This document shows positions 20,420 to 30,630 of a DNA stretch of 64,000 nt, one piece after another. Both the position numbers and the translations under genes were made by a program. The stretch spans positions 9,275,085-9,339,084 of the forward strand of contig NC_133494.1 of the NCBI RefSeq assembly GCF_025370935.1. Reading direction: 5' to 3'. A model generated the notes under the pieces. It saw only the letters and a program-made list of their open reading frames with translations, made no database searches and was not told the DNA's origin. Position 1 is the stretch's first letter. Each line of letters starts with the position of its first letter. Origin of the DNA: Choristoneura fumiferana. Lineage: Eukaryota; Arthropoda; Insecta; Lepidoptera; Tortricidae.

Positions 20420-20996
20420 TGTTTACGCAAAACGTAACATCGTAGGTCGGGTCGTGTAGAAGTCACTTTACGGGAATGTGTGATGGACCCTTAAATCATT
20501 TTTATTGTTTTTGACAGCCTATGTATGTCAATGGACCGGTCACTCATTCGACCGGGGAGTCATTCAAAAGCACTGAGAGACGGTGGACGTCTATAGCGAT
20601 CTCGGGGTCAGAGCGGAGCTCTCAGTGTCAAATCGTGTCATTAAGTAATCTAAGATCATCTGAATCATATTTATAGATATAAACAGTTGTACGGTATCAG
20701 TAACGCGAAATATAGTGGTGAACGTAATCGCAGTTTGATTTCATCGTCATAACCTCAACCCTTCACACGACACCGGCGGCAGCTAGCTACAGGAGGCGGC
20801 AGCTGTCCAGACCGATCCCAGGGGCTCGGGAGAGGGTCTGCCTTCACATCGGCATCATCAGCGACGACCAAGGCGCGGCCTGCACATCGAACCCGCGAGG
20901 CCAGCGGTTTGGTCTAAGTATAAGCGACGCAGGGTGCGCACGCACATCTAATCAAAATCAACCCACCGGCAGTTCTCAGGGCGAGAATTGCCAACA
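20420..20996 (+). repeat. BEL/Pao 3' LTR
   Basis: Same sequence as 13167-13742 apart from one T/C change (gaatta/gaatca), one inserted C (aactcaaccc/aacctcaaccc), and two changes near 20827-20841. It is preceded by 'ggcaggaaa', a weak purine tract. The 330 bp between the pol stop and this LTR (20091-20419) is AT-rich and non-coding. Confidence 0.9.
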
Positions 20997-21474
20997 CCCA
21001 TCCGAGTAAAAGTTTACATCACTAAGAATGTAACATATTAACAAAAATTCACTATTATTCATACAAAAATATTGAAATAATACTAAAGCTTGCGGGACAA
21101 ATTCGTTGCTGAATCCACCTGCCGCGACCAGCGCGAGCGCGTCCTCCGTCACGTGAACAGGATGACTGAATGTATAGGCGCGGGAACAAAATACAGCGTC
21201 CACCGACGTTGTGCGTCTGTGAGTAGTCACATTTAAGAGCGTGTGCGCCGCCTCTTTTGGAGTCAAAAAATGTTATACTATGTGGCGCAAGATTTTTGGT
21301 AATTTAATATGATACGGCGCAGGATGGAACTACGGCAATTTATTATGAACACCGAACGTCCGACCACGTAGTTCCTTTAACGTTTTTATAAAGTCTGACG
21401 TGATTAGACTATGTGTCACAACGCCATAGTACCCTATTTGTCGGATATTGACGGTGGTCACGCGAACGTGTTAA

Positions 21475-21715
21475 GGTAACCTAACCAACAAAAACTTGGA
21501 TAACCCCCGACATTGTCACTTCAAAGTTCTATATCTCAAAACGGCTGAACCGATTTTGATACAACATGTCCATGAACCATCGCAAAAACCCTGCTTTCGA
21601 ATAAAAAAAATCGCATTCAAATCGGTTCACCTGTTTTAAGAGCTACGGCGCCACAGACAGACACACATAGCGGTCAAACTTATAACACCCCTCTTTTTGC
21701 GTCGGGGTTAAAAGA
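21475..21715. repeat. Dispersed repeat ending 'gcgtcggggtta'
   Basis: Contains 'tatctcaaaacggctgaacc', 'catgaaccatcgcaaaaac', 'ttcaaatcggttcacctg' and 'acagacagacacaca', and ends 'cacccctctttttgcgtcgg'. This layout is typical of a widespread lepidopteran interspersed repeat. It has no coding capacity. It begins right at the TTAA of the piggyBac-like element, which therefore inserted at its edge. Confidence 0.5.
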
Positions 21716-22250
21716 GAAAAGAAAGAGTAAGAATTTGATTAAACCAGTGCAATTCACGCTCGAGAAAGTACCGACAAGTATTTCCTCCCTTCACGAAAAT
21801 AACGGGATAATAATATTATTACGTTTTATTTCGTTTATAATATTGAGCCCATTATCTCCGTTTACAGGGCGCAATACATTAACCTATTTGCGGAAACGCT
21901 GAGCGGAATCGCGTCGGCTGAATGCAATGAAGAACCTTGCCCTTAAAAACTGTTTACAGCGAGGACGGCGGCCACAGAAATGGGTGTGTAATGATCAGTA
22001 TAACAACATTTGATATAATTTCAAAGGGAGCTTCACAGAACTTTTTTTAAATACCTAACCTAACCTACCCAAAGTACATCAAATCGAATTAAAAGTTTAG
22101 TTTTTAAGATAAATTGCATTATATCAAATGAAAATTATATCAATTGTTGCATTATATCTATTGTTGTTATATCCTTCGTTACGCACCGTCTGTCATTGCG
22201 TCGTGTTGTGTCAATTATAATAGTATCTGTTTGTAAGTTGTTACTGTTTC
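21716..22250. other. No recognisable feature
   Basis: AT-rich sequence. 21880-21990 is somewhat less AT-rich ('gcggaaacgctgagcggaat') but shows no long open frame or splice-site pattern that I trust. Confidence 0.3.
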
Positions 22251-22713
22251 TCTTATCTTACTAATATTATAAAACTGAGATTGTATGGATAGATGTTTGG
22301 ATGTTTGTTACTCTTTCACGCAAAAAACTACTGTACGGATTTGCATGAAATTTGGCATACAGGTAATATATACACTGGATTAACATATACGCTACTTTTT
22401 ATCCCGATATTCCCACGGCATAGGGATAAATTTCGAAATAACAACCACTGGGCTTAGAGTCATTGAATTTGGTATATTATAGGTAGCTGGACTTCTGGAA
22501 TAACACATAGGCTACTTTTTATTCCGATATTCCTACGGGATAGGGAAAAATCTTGAAATTTCCACCGCTATGTTTAGAGTCTTGAAATTTTGAACAGTTG
22601 TTCTTAACACAACCAATTTTGGGATTTCTTAGAGCAATTGTGTAAAATCCCGGAATTTCAATTGTAACTACCAGATCGAATAGTTTACGCGTGCAAAGCC
22701 AGGGTACTCTAGT
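22251..22713 (+). mobile_element. Lep1-like non-autonomous Helitron, near complete
   Basis: Starts 'tcttatcttactaatatta', has the two similar body blocks 'aggctacttttta..ccgatattcc' (22389 and 22510), and ends 'gccagggtactctagt' followed by (AAAT)n. A 5' TC, the ACTAATATTATAAA block and a 3' CTAGT next to a short microsatellite match what is described for Lep1 Helitrons. No Rep/helicase coding. Confidence 0.7.
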
Positions 22714-23243
22714 AAATAAATAAATAAATAATTTCCCGGATATTCAATTTTGCACCTTCTCGTTCTACGAGTAACTTTCTGGATCCAGCTTATTACGATG
22801 ACGACATGAGCATGGTAGAGAAAGTAGTGCTAGCATTTATCGTAAAATAGAAAAAAGAAATATTTTTATTAGCACTTTGAAAACTACAGGAAACACAATT
22901 AAAATAAAAACAAGTATAAGTAAGTAAGTTTTAAGTAAAAATAAAGAAGAAGAGTATAAGTAAAGTAAAGAGATTGTATTGTATTGTAATATATACCTAA
23001 CTCCTTATCGTACATAAAACATATGAAAATAATATAGGTCACGTGTGTATGGTGCGCGATGTCGGGGCCCAACCCTCTGTAAGTAGCTCGAGAGGGTTTT
23101 GTCTAAACACGGATATAAGAACGAACAGACAAACGCTACAGATTACCGGTGATCTCCAGTGTGCGTGAGGCTGAGGATATAGCGGGCACGCTGCAGGGAT
23201 TATCTTTTACGTTAACAACAAGAATAATTACCACCACGACTTT
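22714..23243. other. Microsatellite and unassigned AT-rich sequence
   Basis: Begins with (AAAT)n at 22714-22735. 22905-22990 is a purine-rich 'aagtaagt'-type simple stretch. A small inverted pair 'ccaaccctct' / 'agagggtttt' lies at 23069-23102. No gene recognised. Confidence 0.35.
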
Positions 23244-23396
23244 GACGACCAGATGACCTAGTGGTTAGAGAACCTGCCTACGAAGCTTGAGGTCCCGGGT
23301 TCGATTTCCGTGTCCGTGTCGTTTTTATGGAAGATACGAATGTTTGTTCTCGGGTCTGGGTGTTTAATATGTTTTAAGTATATATCTATCTATATT
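23244..23396 (+). mobile_element. tRNA-derived SINE, family A (3'-truncated)
   Basis: Begins 'gacgaccagatgacctagtg' with a good A box and a B-box-like 'cgggttcgatttccgtg'. It continues to 'gggtctgggtgtttaata' and stops in a 'tatctatctatattttt' stretch, lacking the 'gtttatccgttgcc' body of longer copies. It is not a functional tRNA gene: no anticodon arm or acceptor stem can be formed. Confidence 0.75.
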
Positions 23397-23557
23397 TTTT
23401 TAGCCGTACAAAACTGTATAATGTTAATTTAATGGGTTTATTTTGCCTACAATATTGTGTACAATAAAACACTATCTAACATCAAAAACTAAAACTGTTT
23501 ATAAACTAAACTATATCATTTATTTCTAATATATTTTAGGCAATCCTCCATTCTCTT

Positions 23558-23700
23558 TATGCCCCGGCCGGCGGTCGCATTAGCGGAGCCGCGCCATTTG
23601 CGTGGAATTTCATTAGTCATCTCATCGGCGCGGCTCATCAGATGCGGCGCGCGCGCAGACCAGCCAAGCAGAGAGTGCGCTAGCCTGCATTACGTACGAG
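23558..23700. other. CpG-rich patch with a GC hairpin
   Basis: Around 143 bp of high GC in AT-rich surroundings. GCCGCGCC (23588-23595) is inverted as GGCGCGGC (23627-23634) around a 31-bp AT-rich loop containing 'atttcattagtcatctcat'. There is no convincing open frame with splice sites. It could be a promoter, a conserved non-coding element or part of a repeat. Confidence 0.3.
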
Positions 23701-23718
23701 TACATACATACGCACTAA

Positions 23719-23922
23719 GCCATGGTGGCCTTTTCACGAACTTTACGGTGAAGAAAAACATCGTGAGCAAACTTGTATAAACCTGCGAAGCAATTCAATG
23801 GTGTGTGTGAATTTCCCAATCCGCACCGGGCCCGCGTGAGAACTACGGCCCAAGCCCTCTCATTCGAGTGGAGGCCTTTGCCCAGCAGTGGGACATATAT
23901 AGGCTGGGATGATGATGATGAC
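23719..23922 (+). mobile_element. SINE family B copy
   Basis: Shares with 8960-9290 the body 'caatggtgtgtgtgaatt', 'cccaatccgcaccgggccc' and 'aactacggcccaag', and the end 'ggcctttgcccagcagtg' plus 'ataggctgggatgatgatg'. The tRNA head is missing or diverged. Confidence 0.75.
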
Positions 23923-24390
23923 AAGTATATCTGTTATGTTTGTTTGTTATTTGAACCTTAAATTATACATTGTATGTGACTGAGTGCGTCAACTCCTACT
24001 GGTTCCGGCAGAATATCAGCGCTGTGACAGCAATGTCGCAGCACATGCTGAGTCGGCGCCTTTTCGCGGCTGTGCCGTGACAACTTAATTTAATATGTAA
24101 CAATTTGAATCGTTTGTTTATGTAGATTAACATGGCATGTTTGTGAATAAAGTTTTTTATATATCTATCTGTCTAAGTACATACAGGGTGACATAATTGG
24201 TATCCAGGAGCTACTTTTAGGATCCCTTTCTCCGCAGGGTTACAAATGAAACACTATTTATTTCTTTTATTTCTACTGTACTCTACTGTCGCTATACTGT
24301 CCATCTATCTGTCTGTCTCAGAGCTGTATCCCAAGAACTCTACAAATAGACTGCTGAAATTTACATTATATATGATGGAATTTATTTACA
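23923..24390. other. Unassigned sequence up to the assembly gap
   Basis: Contains 'tacatacagggtgacataat' and 'tggtatccagg', which look like a repeat fragment. A short open frame from 24246 begins with a hydrophobic run, but it lies in AT-rich sequence and runs into the Ns. I do not treat it as a gene. Confidence 0.3.
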
Positions 24391-24490
24391 NNNNNNNNNN
24401 NNNNNNNNNNNNNNNNNNNNNNNNNNNNNNNNNNNNNNNNNNNNNNNNNNNNNNNNNNNNNNNNNNNNNNNNNNNNNNNNNNNNNNNNNN
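24391..24490. other. Assembly gap (100 N)
   Basis: Exactly 100 Ns, the usual placeholder for a gap of unknown size. The right flank is extremely GC-rich and the left flank is AT-rich. Reading frames drawn across the Ns are meaningless. Confidence 1.
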
Positions 24491-24633
24491 GCGCGGCAGG
24501 CGCGTCGGCATCGTGCAGCGCGAGGTAGTCGTGCGGGAACAGATCCTGCACGCGTTCGAGGTCCGACAACGCGCGGCGCGGCGACGCGCACACCCGCCGC
24601 CTGCCAGCCGCTGTACTGGGCCAACCGTTCGAT
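24491..24633 (-). CDS. Probable coding exon (minus strand), truncated by the assembly gap
   Basis: On the minus strand a good 3' splice site (tttgtattgtttcag) ends at 24634. It is followed by ~143 nt of about 70% GC with strong G/C at third codon positions. One frame encodes the plausible segment RALSDLERVQDLFPHDYLA followed by LHDADAPAA. In the first half a different frame (ERLAQYSGWQAAGVRVAAP) has the better codon pattern. The switch falls in a CGCCGCGCCGCGCG run, where a one-base assembly error is likely. I do not recognise the protein. The other exons would be inside the gap or at lower coordinates (downstream), and to the right (upstream). Confidence 0.45.
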
Positions 24634-25760
24634 CTGAAACAATACAAACAATTATGTTACTCGATAGAATACAAAACAAGTAGGTAAAGAACACGGTACA
24701 TGATTCACTCAAATGCTTCATTAATACCATGATTGACGAAGAAAAGAACATATTTATCAAGGAACGTATCAACACTAAAAACAATAACCAACTATCTTAA
24801 AGTAGGTAACTATTACGAAAGACACGCGTCTCGTAACGCCACATATTAACAGTCATGTAAGTTATCTTCGAGTAGATTAGTATCTGCGAGTTAAAAAACA
24901 AAAAGAAAAAAAGAAAATGATGGTGTAATCTCACATCCGTCGAGCATTATCATTCATTATCCATGTTGCCTATTGAAATGTAACAATTGTAATCTAAATT
25001 CTCATCGCGTCGTACGAGCAGCGAGGTCCAGGGTGACTTCCCGGGTGCCTCACGCCGACTCCCTCAACCGTGTCCACGACAATGCTACCTTATTATAACA
25101 GGACAAAGGACCGTGAGACTCTTACCCGTCATTGTGTATAGTATCTATCTATTCAATACACTCGTAGGCACCGCTCCCAACGGGCTGTTTTAATTTTCAA
25201 GAATGTTTTGGTGAACATTAGCTTGCAATGACACCACGAGATACAAAACAGAACAATTGTTTGATACATTGCTGATTTACAGTGAAGCATATAGCTGTTG
25301 GTTGTAAGAACCTGAACCTCATTAGGGCATGGTCTCAGGTGACTCTGATTCGAATAGAGTCGTGTTCAGTGGATCGTAAAATTATGCGTTTGACTCACGG
25401 GCTACATTACACTTCGAGTTACGTGCTATCTGACTCCATTATGTTCTGAGAAGTCGTGGCGAGCTTCGCTTATCTTCGTCATATTCGTAATGCGGTGTAC
25501 TTTACGATTACGAGTATGTAGCATCATCTATGTAAGGATCAAGTTTATATTAAAATAGCTGTAGTGATATCGTAAAAATTGCTGTCGATTGGCAAGTAGG
25601 TGTTTGATAGGCTACTTAGCAGTACAGTACCTATTGTCTACAATGGCATCGAATCTTAGGTTTGATGCTTTAATCGGCACGATTGTCTGCGGAATCGACT
25701 ATACATAATTATTGTTATGTGCATCATGAGATGACGTGTGGCGGGTTCATACCCGCGTCT
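24634..25760. other. Probable intron or intergenic sequence
   Basis: Follows (minus sense: precedes) the candidate exon. Apart from a moderately GC-rich stretch at 25005-25085 without a trusted frame, I see only AT-rich sequence. Confidence 0.3.
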
Positions 25761-25878
25761 GCAGGGCTACTACGAAACTCGAAGTTCGTATCGTACCGTC
25801 CCTCTCGCTCTCGTATTAAATAGTATAAGTGTCAGAAAGATCGCACGACACGAACTTCGAGTTTCGTAGTAGCCCTGC
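25761..25878. mobile_element. Hairpin MITE 'GCAGGGCTAC', copy 1
   Basis: Starts GCAGGGCTACTACGAAACTC and ends in its exact reverse complement. The inner part 'gaagttcgtatcgtaccgtc' is also inverted imperfectly as 'gcacgacacgaacttc' around 'attaaatagtataag'. At 118 bp it is one long fold-back. A second copy lies 1.2 kb away. Confidence 0.85.
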
Positions 25879-26998
25879 TGATCGTCGAGTCTTTCGTTTC
25901 GATGAGCGGCTGATACTTAGTGACACCGACACCGTTACACGATCGCGATTACCCACATAACAGATAACAAAGCGTTTAATGTAAACTGCAATCAAGCCCA
26001 TATTCCGAATGCTTGAATTGGATACATTGATTGCATTAAACGCTCCATCAATTAAGCAATTAAGGATATTTTTATTTTTACGTGATCAGATTTATTGTTT
26101 AATTTTTTTTGCTTCATATGCGTTAGAGTTATGTGCCTAAATTGGAACTGATTTAAGTATGCAATTGTAATTGGTAGGTATGTACATGATAGAAATATAG
26201 TTTTATTTTATAAGCTATTAGATTCCGTGTATAAAAACAGGATTTCTTGAAAAGAAATCGGTTCTAAGTAGGACTCAAGAACCTGCATAGTATTTCGTTT
26301 GTTTACTCTTCAATCATTATATGGAAGAAGCACACGCTTCACCTTATTTCTGTATAAGTACCAAGAAATCGGAGCATTACAAACGGCCAAGTACGAGTAA
26401 ATGTTATCTGTGAACGTGTTACACGGAACTGCACTTTCTAACTCAAATGTTTACTTTAGAGTAAGCGGGTACGCAAGTTTTTTTAGATAACGTGTAAACT
26501 GTCCCTAAGTTTAGAGTGACTTAGATAACTCCGCGCGCGTGCGACGTCCGTGTTTATACGGGGTCTCCGCTTTTTACAAAATTATCTTTATCTTCCTCTC
26601 CATTTCCTGTTTTAGTGGGCACGCCTTCCACTTTAAATTTGCCATTAAATATAAGTAAATATACTAGTCAATATTGATATACGATACTACCAATTACGGC
26701 TTTAATGCCAGTGCCCTCATTCTGTTTATTTATAAAATCATTTTATGAGAAAATAACGAACCTCAAGGATTCTAGTTGTATTATGTTATGGCGTCGGTAT
26801 AAGACCCTGAATATGTGGTTTAGGAGCAGGACTAGGTAATTGGACGTAATGCACCAACTGTGCATAAAAGCGGTCAGATAGCTTTACGTACGAGTGTGTA
26901 CATACATACCCTTCACGTTTACGTAAATCGATACGTTGTTTTAATTCCACAGTCTAATACTCCCCAAGTGTTTGGGAAAAGGAGCATCACTAAGACCA
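25879..26998. other. No recognisable feature
   Basis: AT-rich. Includes 'ccgcgcgcgtgcgacgtccg' at 26532-26551 as an isolated CpG-rich spot. No gene or repeat recognised. Confidence 0.3.
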
Positions 26999-27131
26999 GC
27001 AGGGCTACTGCGAAACTCGAAACTCGAAGTTCGCATCGTACCGTCCCTCTCGCTCTCGTATTAAATAGTATAAGTGTCAGAGGGACCGCACGACACGAAC
27101 TTCGAGTTTAAGAGTTTCGTAGTAGCCCTGC
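26999..27131. mobile_element. Hairpin MITE 'GCAGGGCTAC', copy 2
   Basis: Same ends and core as 25761-25878 (including 'ccctctcgctctcgtattaa'). It carries an extra 'gaaactc' repeat on the left arm and 'aagagttt' on the right, so the stem is longer. Flanks are 'aagacca' and 'agggttg'; no clear target duplication. Confidence 0.85.
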
Positions 27132-29300
27132 AGGGTTGAGGCGTAACGATGTTCCCATACTTGCGCCCGCGTCGCGCTGCGCCACAACATACCGCATTCG
27201 TGCTTTGCTCCATTGATTAGCTGGCCTAATGAGTATGTAGATTAGGCACATGTTGCAATACCAATCAATTTGCATAGTTACAGAGGTGCAACATTATCGC
27301 AATATCTGGCCGCATGAACAGGAATTGGCCTTAATGATTTCGCACCATGTGATCAAAAACTAGTCTGCTTTTAAAAATAAAAGTGCCGCATATATTTTAC
27401 GATGTTCATTATATCAAAATTGTAAACACGGCTCACAAGAATGCATTAGTAAGTGTTTTTTCCCTTCTAAACTTATCTTATTAACAGATCAGTTCTAAAA
27501 AGGGTTTCCATTTTAGCGTTAATCAAGGCGGATAATATATATCGTTAACAGGTAGTTTCGATATTTAACAATACATTAAAAGTTTGTTAAGGTTTAACAA
27601 AAGGTAAAATAAAGGTATGCCTTACCGATGCAAAAATTTTAAAATGTTTTGAATTCATGCATGCCTTATTTATGTTTACTACATAAAAGTGAATGCAAAG
27701 AATATAAATAAAGGGTTAAAGGAATAAGATGTGAGTCACAATCATTACAGTGATAAAGCAGACTCCCTGCATTATTATTAAGAAACGAGTTCATTTCACT
27801 TACAATAAACTTTCAAGGCGCATTTATTATACACAAATATTGTCTGACATCGGCTTTCAAGCAAAATTGCCTGGTGATTTTTAACGGTACTTAATAATCA
27901 ATAATAAGGGTGACATTGACGTACCAAAATTCGCGAAATGTGTTAAATCTTCGTTAAATAGAGCAAGTCATACATAATCCGAAAAGGTCCAATACGCATT
28001 TGAACAATGTATTTCTTAATCTGTATGAAAATCGAAACGCTTTCGGATGGTTAACGGGACTCTGAAATATTATCCATTGATGTGTTATTTTAAGTTAAGT
28101 ATCAGCATTTCGATCTGACATAAAGGTCGCTGCACAGCGTGATGCCAACGACACACTTTACCTCCTCGCATTGTTGAAAAGTGATACCAAATGAATTGCC
28201 GACTCATCCTCAGTGAAAACAAACCTCTGCGATATTGCTCAGTGATAGATAGGTACCTATTACATTTCACTTTTGTATAATATTAACCTTATTAAAAAGA
28301 TGAGTTTTGTTTACGTCGCAAAGGTCAAAGAAAGTACAAATTTAACGGATACTAAAGATAGCTTGACATTTTGTAGGTAATATTTGATATTGACGATTTT
28401 ACGATCATCGTGAAAGGATTACTATTTCAAGTTTTCTATTTACTCGTAAGTATACCTAAATTAATACAATTGGTAGAAGTTATTAAGTTCGCTAAAATGT
28501 TCGTGTAATATCTTGGTAGGTACTAGGTACTAAAGCAAGAACAATGAATCAGTATAGAGTAGAAAGCAAAACAATGTGCCTATATGTGCTAATTTCCGTT
28601 AGTTTGCTTAATTATCGACGTCTAGCAGTTAGAGCACATTGTTCCTGTAAGTTCTAAGAGCAGTGTTACAAAAAACTGTTCAGTTAAAATTTTCAAGTTG
28701 AAAGTTGAAAATAAGCTCTGCATTGCCTTCACCAGTTATTAAACTTCCGAATTAATCAGCTGCAATGGACCCGGAGCAGTCATAAATCAAAAAGAAAGCT
28801 GCGTTACCAAAGAAGACAGCAAGCGTGGAATTTCCGATTGGGATGATGTAGGACTGCGGTGATTCGGAATAATGCATTCTGGGCCGAACCACGCGCAGGA
28901 GATTGCGGTCATCGGCCTTCGTACAGCACTATAATATACTGTACTACCTCCTCTTCAGCATTTATTATTAACATAAGGACGAGAAAAATTACCTCACGAA
29001 ATTCAACAATCTCTCAAATGAGCTGCCAAGCGCGAGATTGAGTTAAAAGCTTTGAATAAATTAAATCTAAAAAAAAAGTAATGTGCCCGTTTCATAAAGT
29101 GCCAGTTTCATATAAATAAAATAAATTGAAACCCATTGCACAGCATTGCTTCTTCTTGAAATTGGTTGTTAAAATTAAATGTTGACAGACACTATGGCGG
29201 ATGCTGAGCTATAAAGTTTCAATAGCTCTGCCATCCAAGGATACTCACTTAAATAAAGACTCTTCCTACACACCCAATTTCCAACAAGTGCTTAGAAGAG
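27132..29300. other. AT-rich sequence without recognisable features
   Basis: No repeats, long frames or splice-bounded GC-rich blocks were recognised. Short open frames at 28085-28270 and 28859-29041 are at chance level. Confidence 0.35.
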
Positions 29301-29351
29301 ACGTTACCCAGTTAATGGATTAAGATATTTATTCCATTAACTGGGTAACGT
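29301..29351. repeat. Perfect 19-bp inverted repeat
   Basis: ACGTTACCCAGTTAATGGA (29301-29319) is perfectly inverted at 29333-29351 around a 13-bp AT loop. It would form a strong stem in RNA or single-stranded DNA. No known element is recognised. Confidence 0.8.
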
Positions 29352-29909
29352 TTTTGATCTTGAGTTTTCGTTTTTGATTGCCAGTCATTTCAAGTATGGA
29401 TTACCAAACCAATGCATTTGGGCGTTATTTGAGGTGTGATGATATTTACAATTATTTTGTTAATGACAGACAAACAAAGCATAGACGTATATAGACTATG
29501 CAGATCAGTTTACTTGGTCGTGATAGCCACAAGTCTTAGAAATGCTTTTGTAATCAGACTAGCCAGATGCGATTGCAAATAATTTCTGGATGGTTTCAAA
29601 CTAAACAGGCGTAAGAAATAAAGTGTTGTAATAGTGTCAAAATCATACTTAGTGCGTCATATTGGTACATAGGTTAAAGGGACGTATCTATTGCCTAACA
29701 ATTAAATGGCAAGCACGAAGAATACACATCATTACACATTAACAAAACCATCTCTTTTGAAAATATTCGTTTGAGTGACGGCACTCCAAATCGGGTTACG
29801 TAACGATTCTGTTAACAATGAAGCGGGCGTCAATCACGCGTTGGAGACGATTTGAAATAAGTCCACGGGAGAAAGTGGAGCCCGAGGCCGGGACGAGTTA
29901 AACTTATAC

Positions 29910-29997
29910 CTTCGTAGCGCGGGCGCGGGTGGCGTCCCCGAAGACGCAGGCTCGCCCTCCGCTCCATTCCGACACGCAACACCGCAGCTAATCTGTC
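29910..29997 (-). other. Candidate minus-strand exon, weak
   Basis: On the minus strand 'ttgatgaccccag' precedes, and 'gaag|gtataagt' (a good donor) follows, an 88-nt GC-rich block. It contains an ATG at 29967 opening a frame rich in Arg (MERRASLRLRGRHPRPRYE) that ends in phase 1. The basic composition may be just GC-driven. It could be a 5' exon of a minus-strand gene, possibly the one with the exon at 24491-24633, but the phases do not match directly. Confidence 0.2.
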
Positions 29998-30630
29998 CTG
30001 GGGTCATCAAGGTTAAAACTTTGGGACTCAGTAGGTGACTGACAGTCATTTCTTTCACGACATCGGTGCGCTTATCAACGCTATTGATGCGATCAGTACC
30101 TACTTAATGAGTTACAACATCGCGCATGCAAAGGTCGGTAGCGTAGCGCCCCCGCTGTTGCTCACTTTTAAATCTTGATTTCAGAGAGTGACCACGACAT
30201 AATAGCCTTTACAGTGTATAGACAGTAATTGTGGCGACAGGTCACCTCGTAGACCGCTGAACGACCGTCATGTAGTTATCAGCACGCGTTGTGTAAGCAA
30301 TGATTGGTTTGATTCCAAGATACTTTAAGTTCATGCCCTAGAAAACTGAAACAGCTTTACTGAACAGCATATAAAATTCATGTGACAGTAATGAAAGGTT
30401 ACTTACTGAAGCTGACACTTATTAAAGCATAAACGTATGCCAAGTAGTGATGTATTAAGTGCGAATACGTATATTCGTACAAGTATTCGGCGCACATCGA
30501 CTCATTAACGAATATTCCGTTTAACATAATGATGGCATTCGTAAAGAAAATTTTCTTTTTTTGTCACGGTATTAGCGCTGGCCCTTTTCGAGCTTGTTCA
30601 CACTAGCGTTTTTGCCGGCGGGTTCTCGGT

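Larger units (their letters stand above)
13167..20996 (+). mobile_element. BEL/Pao LTR retrotransposon, nearly full-length and young
   Basis: Two LTRs (13167-13742 and 20420-20996) flank gag and pol. The target duplication CCCATC is present at 13161-13166 and 20997-21002. By eye the LTRs differ at three bases and one 1-bp indel in 577 bp, so insertion was recent. The order protease - reverse transcriptase - RNase H - integrase, together with the DUF1759-type gag domain, is diagnostic of BEL/Pao. There is no env. It lies inside the piggyBac-like element and interrupts it. Confidence 0.95.
10778..21470. mobile_element. piggyBac-like transposon, internally rearranged, containing a BEL/Pao element
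   Basis: TTAA at 10774-10777 is followed by CACGTTCGCG. The exact inverse CGCGAACGTG ends at 21470 and is followed by TTAA at 21471-21474. TTAA target duplications and short terminal inverted repeats are the hallmark of piggyBac-type elements. The 7.84-kb insertion of BEL/Pao plus its duplicated target accounts for most of the length, and removing it leaves about 2.85 kb, a usual piggyBac size. Instead of an intact transposase the interior holds an 84-bp tandem repeat next to the left end and a large inverted duplication (11230-12975). I found no DDD transposase core, so this is a non-autonomous, rearranged derivative. The call rests on termini and TTAA, not on coding homology. Confidence 0.75.

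Noticed and set aside
13167..20996. Possible endogenous retrovirus with env
   Set aside because: Only 330 bp lie between the pol stop and the 3' LTR, so there is no envelope gene; domain order and sequence are BEL/Pao retrotransposon.
23244..23330. tRNA-gene-like A and B boxes in the SINE heads (also at 7250-7323, 51687-51760 and 8969-9035)
   Set aside because: Box sequences are present but no complete cloverleaf, anticodon arm or acceptor stem forms, and the same sequence continues into a shared SINE body; they are SINE heads, not tRNA genes.
24246..24390. Short frame starting with a hydrophobic, signal-peptide-like run (MKHYLFLLFLLY)
   Set aside because: AT-rich sequence readily gives Leu/Phe/Tyr-rich frames; it runs into the N gap and overlaps repeat-like sequence.
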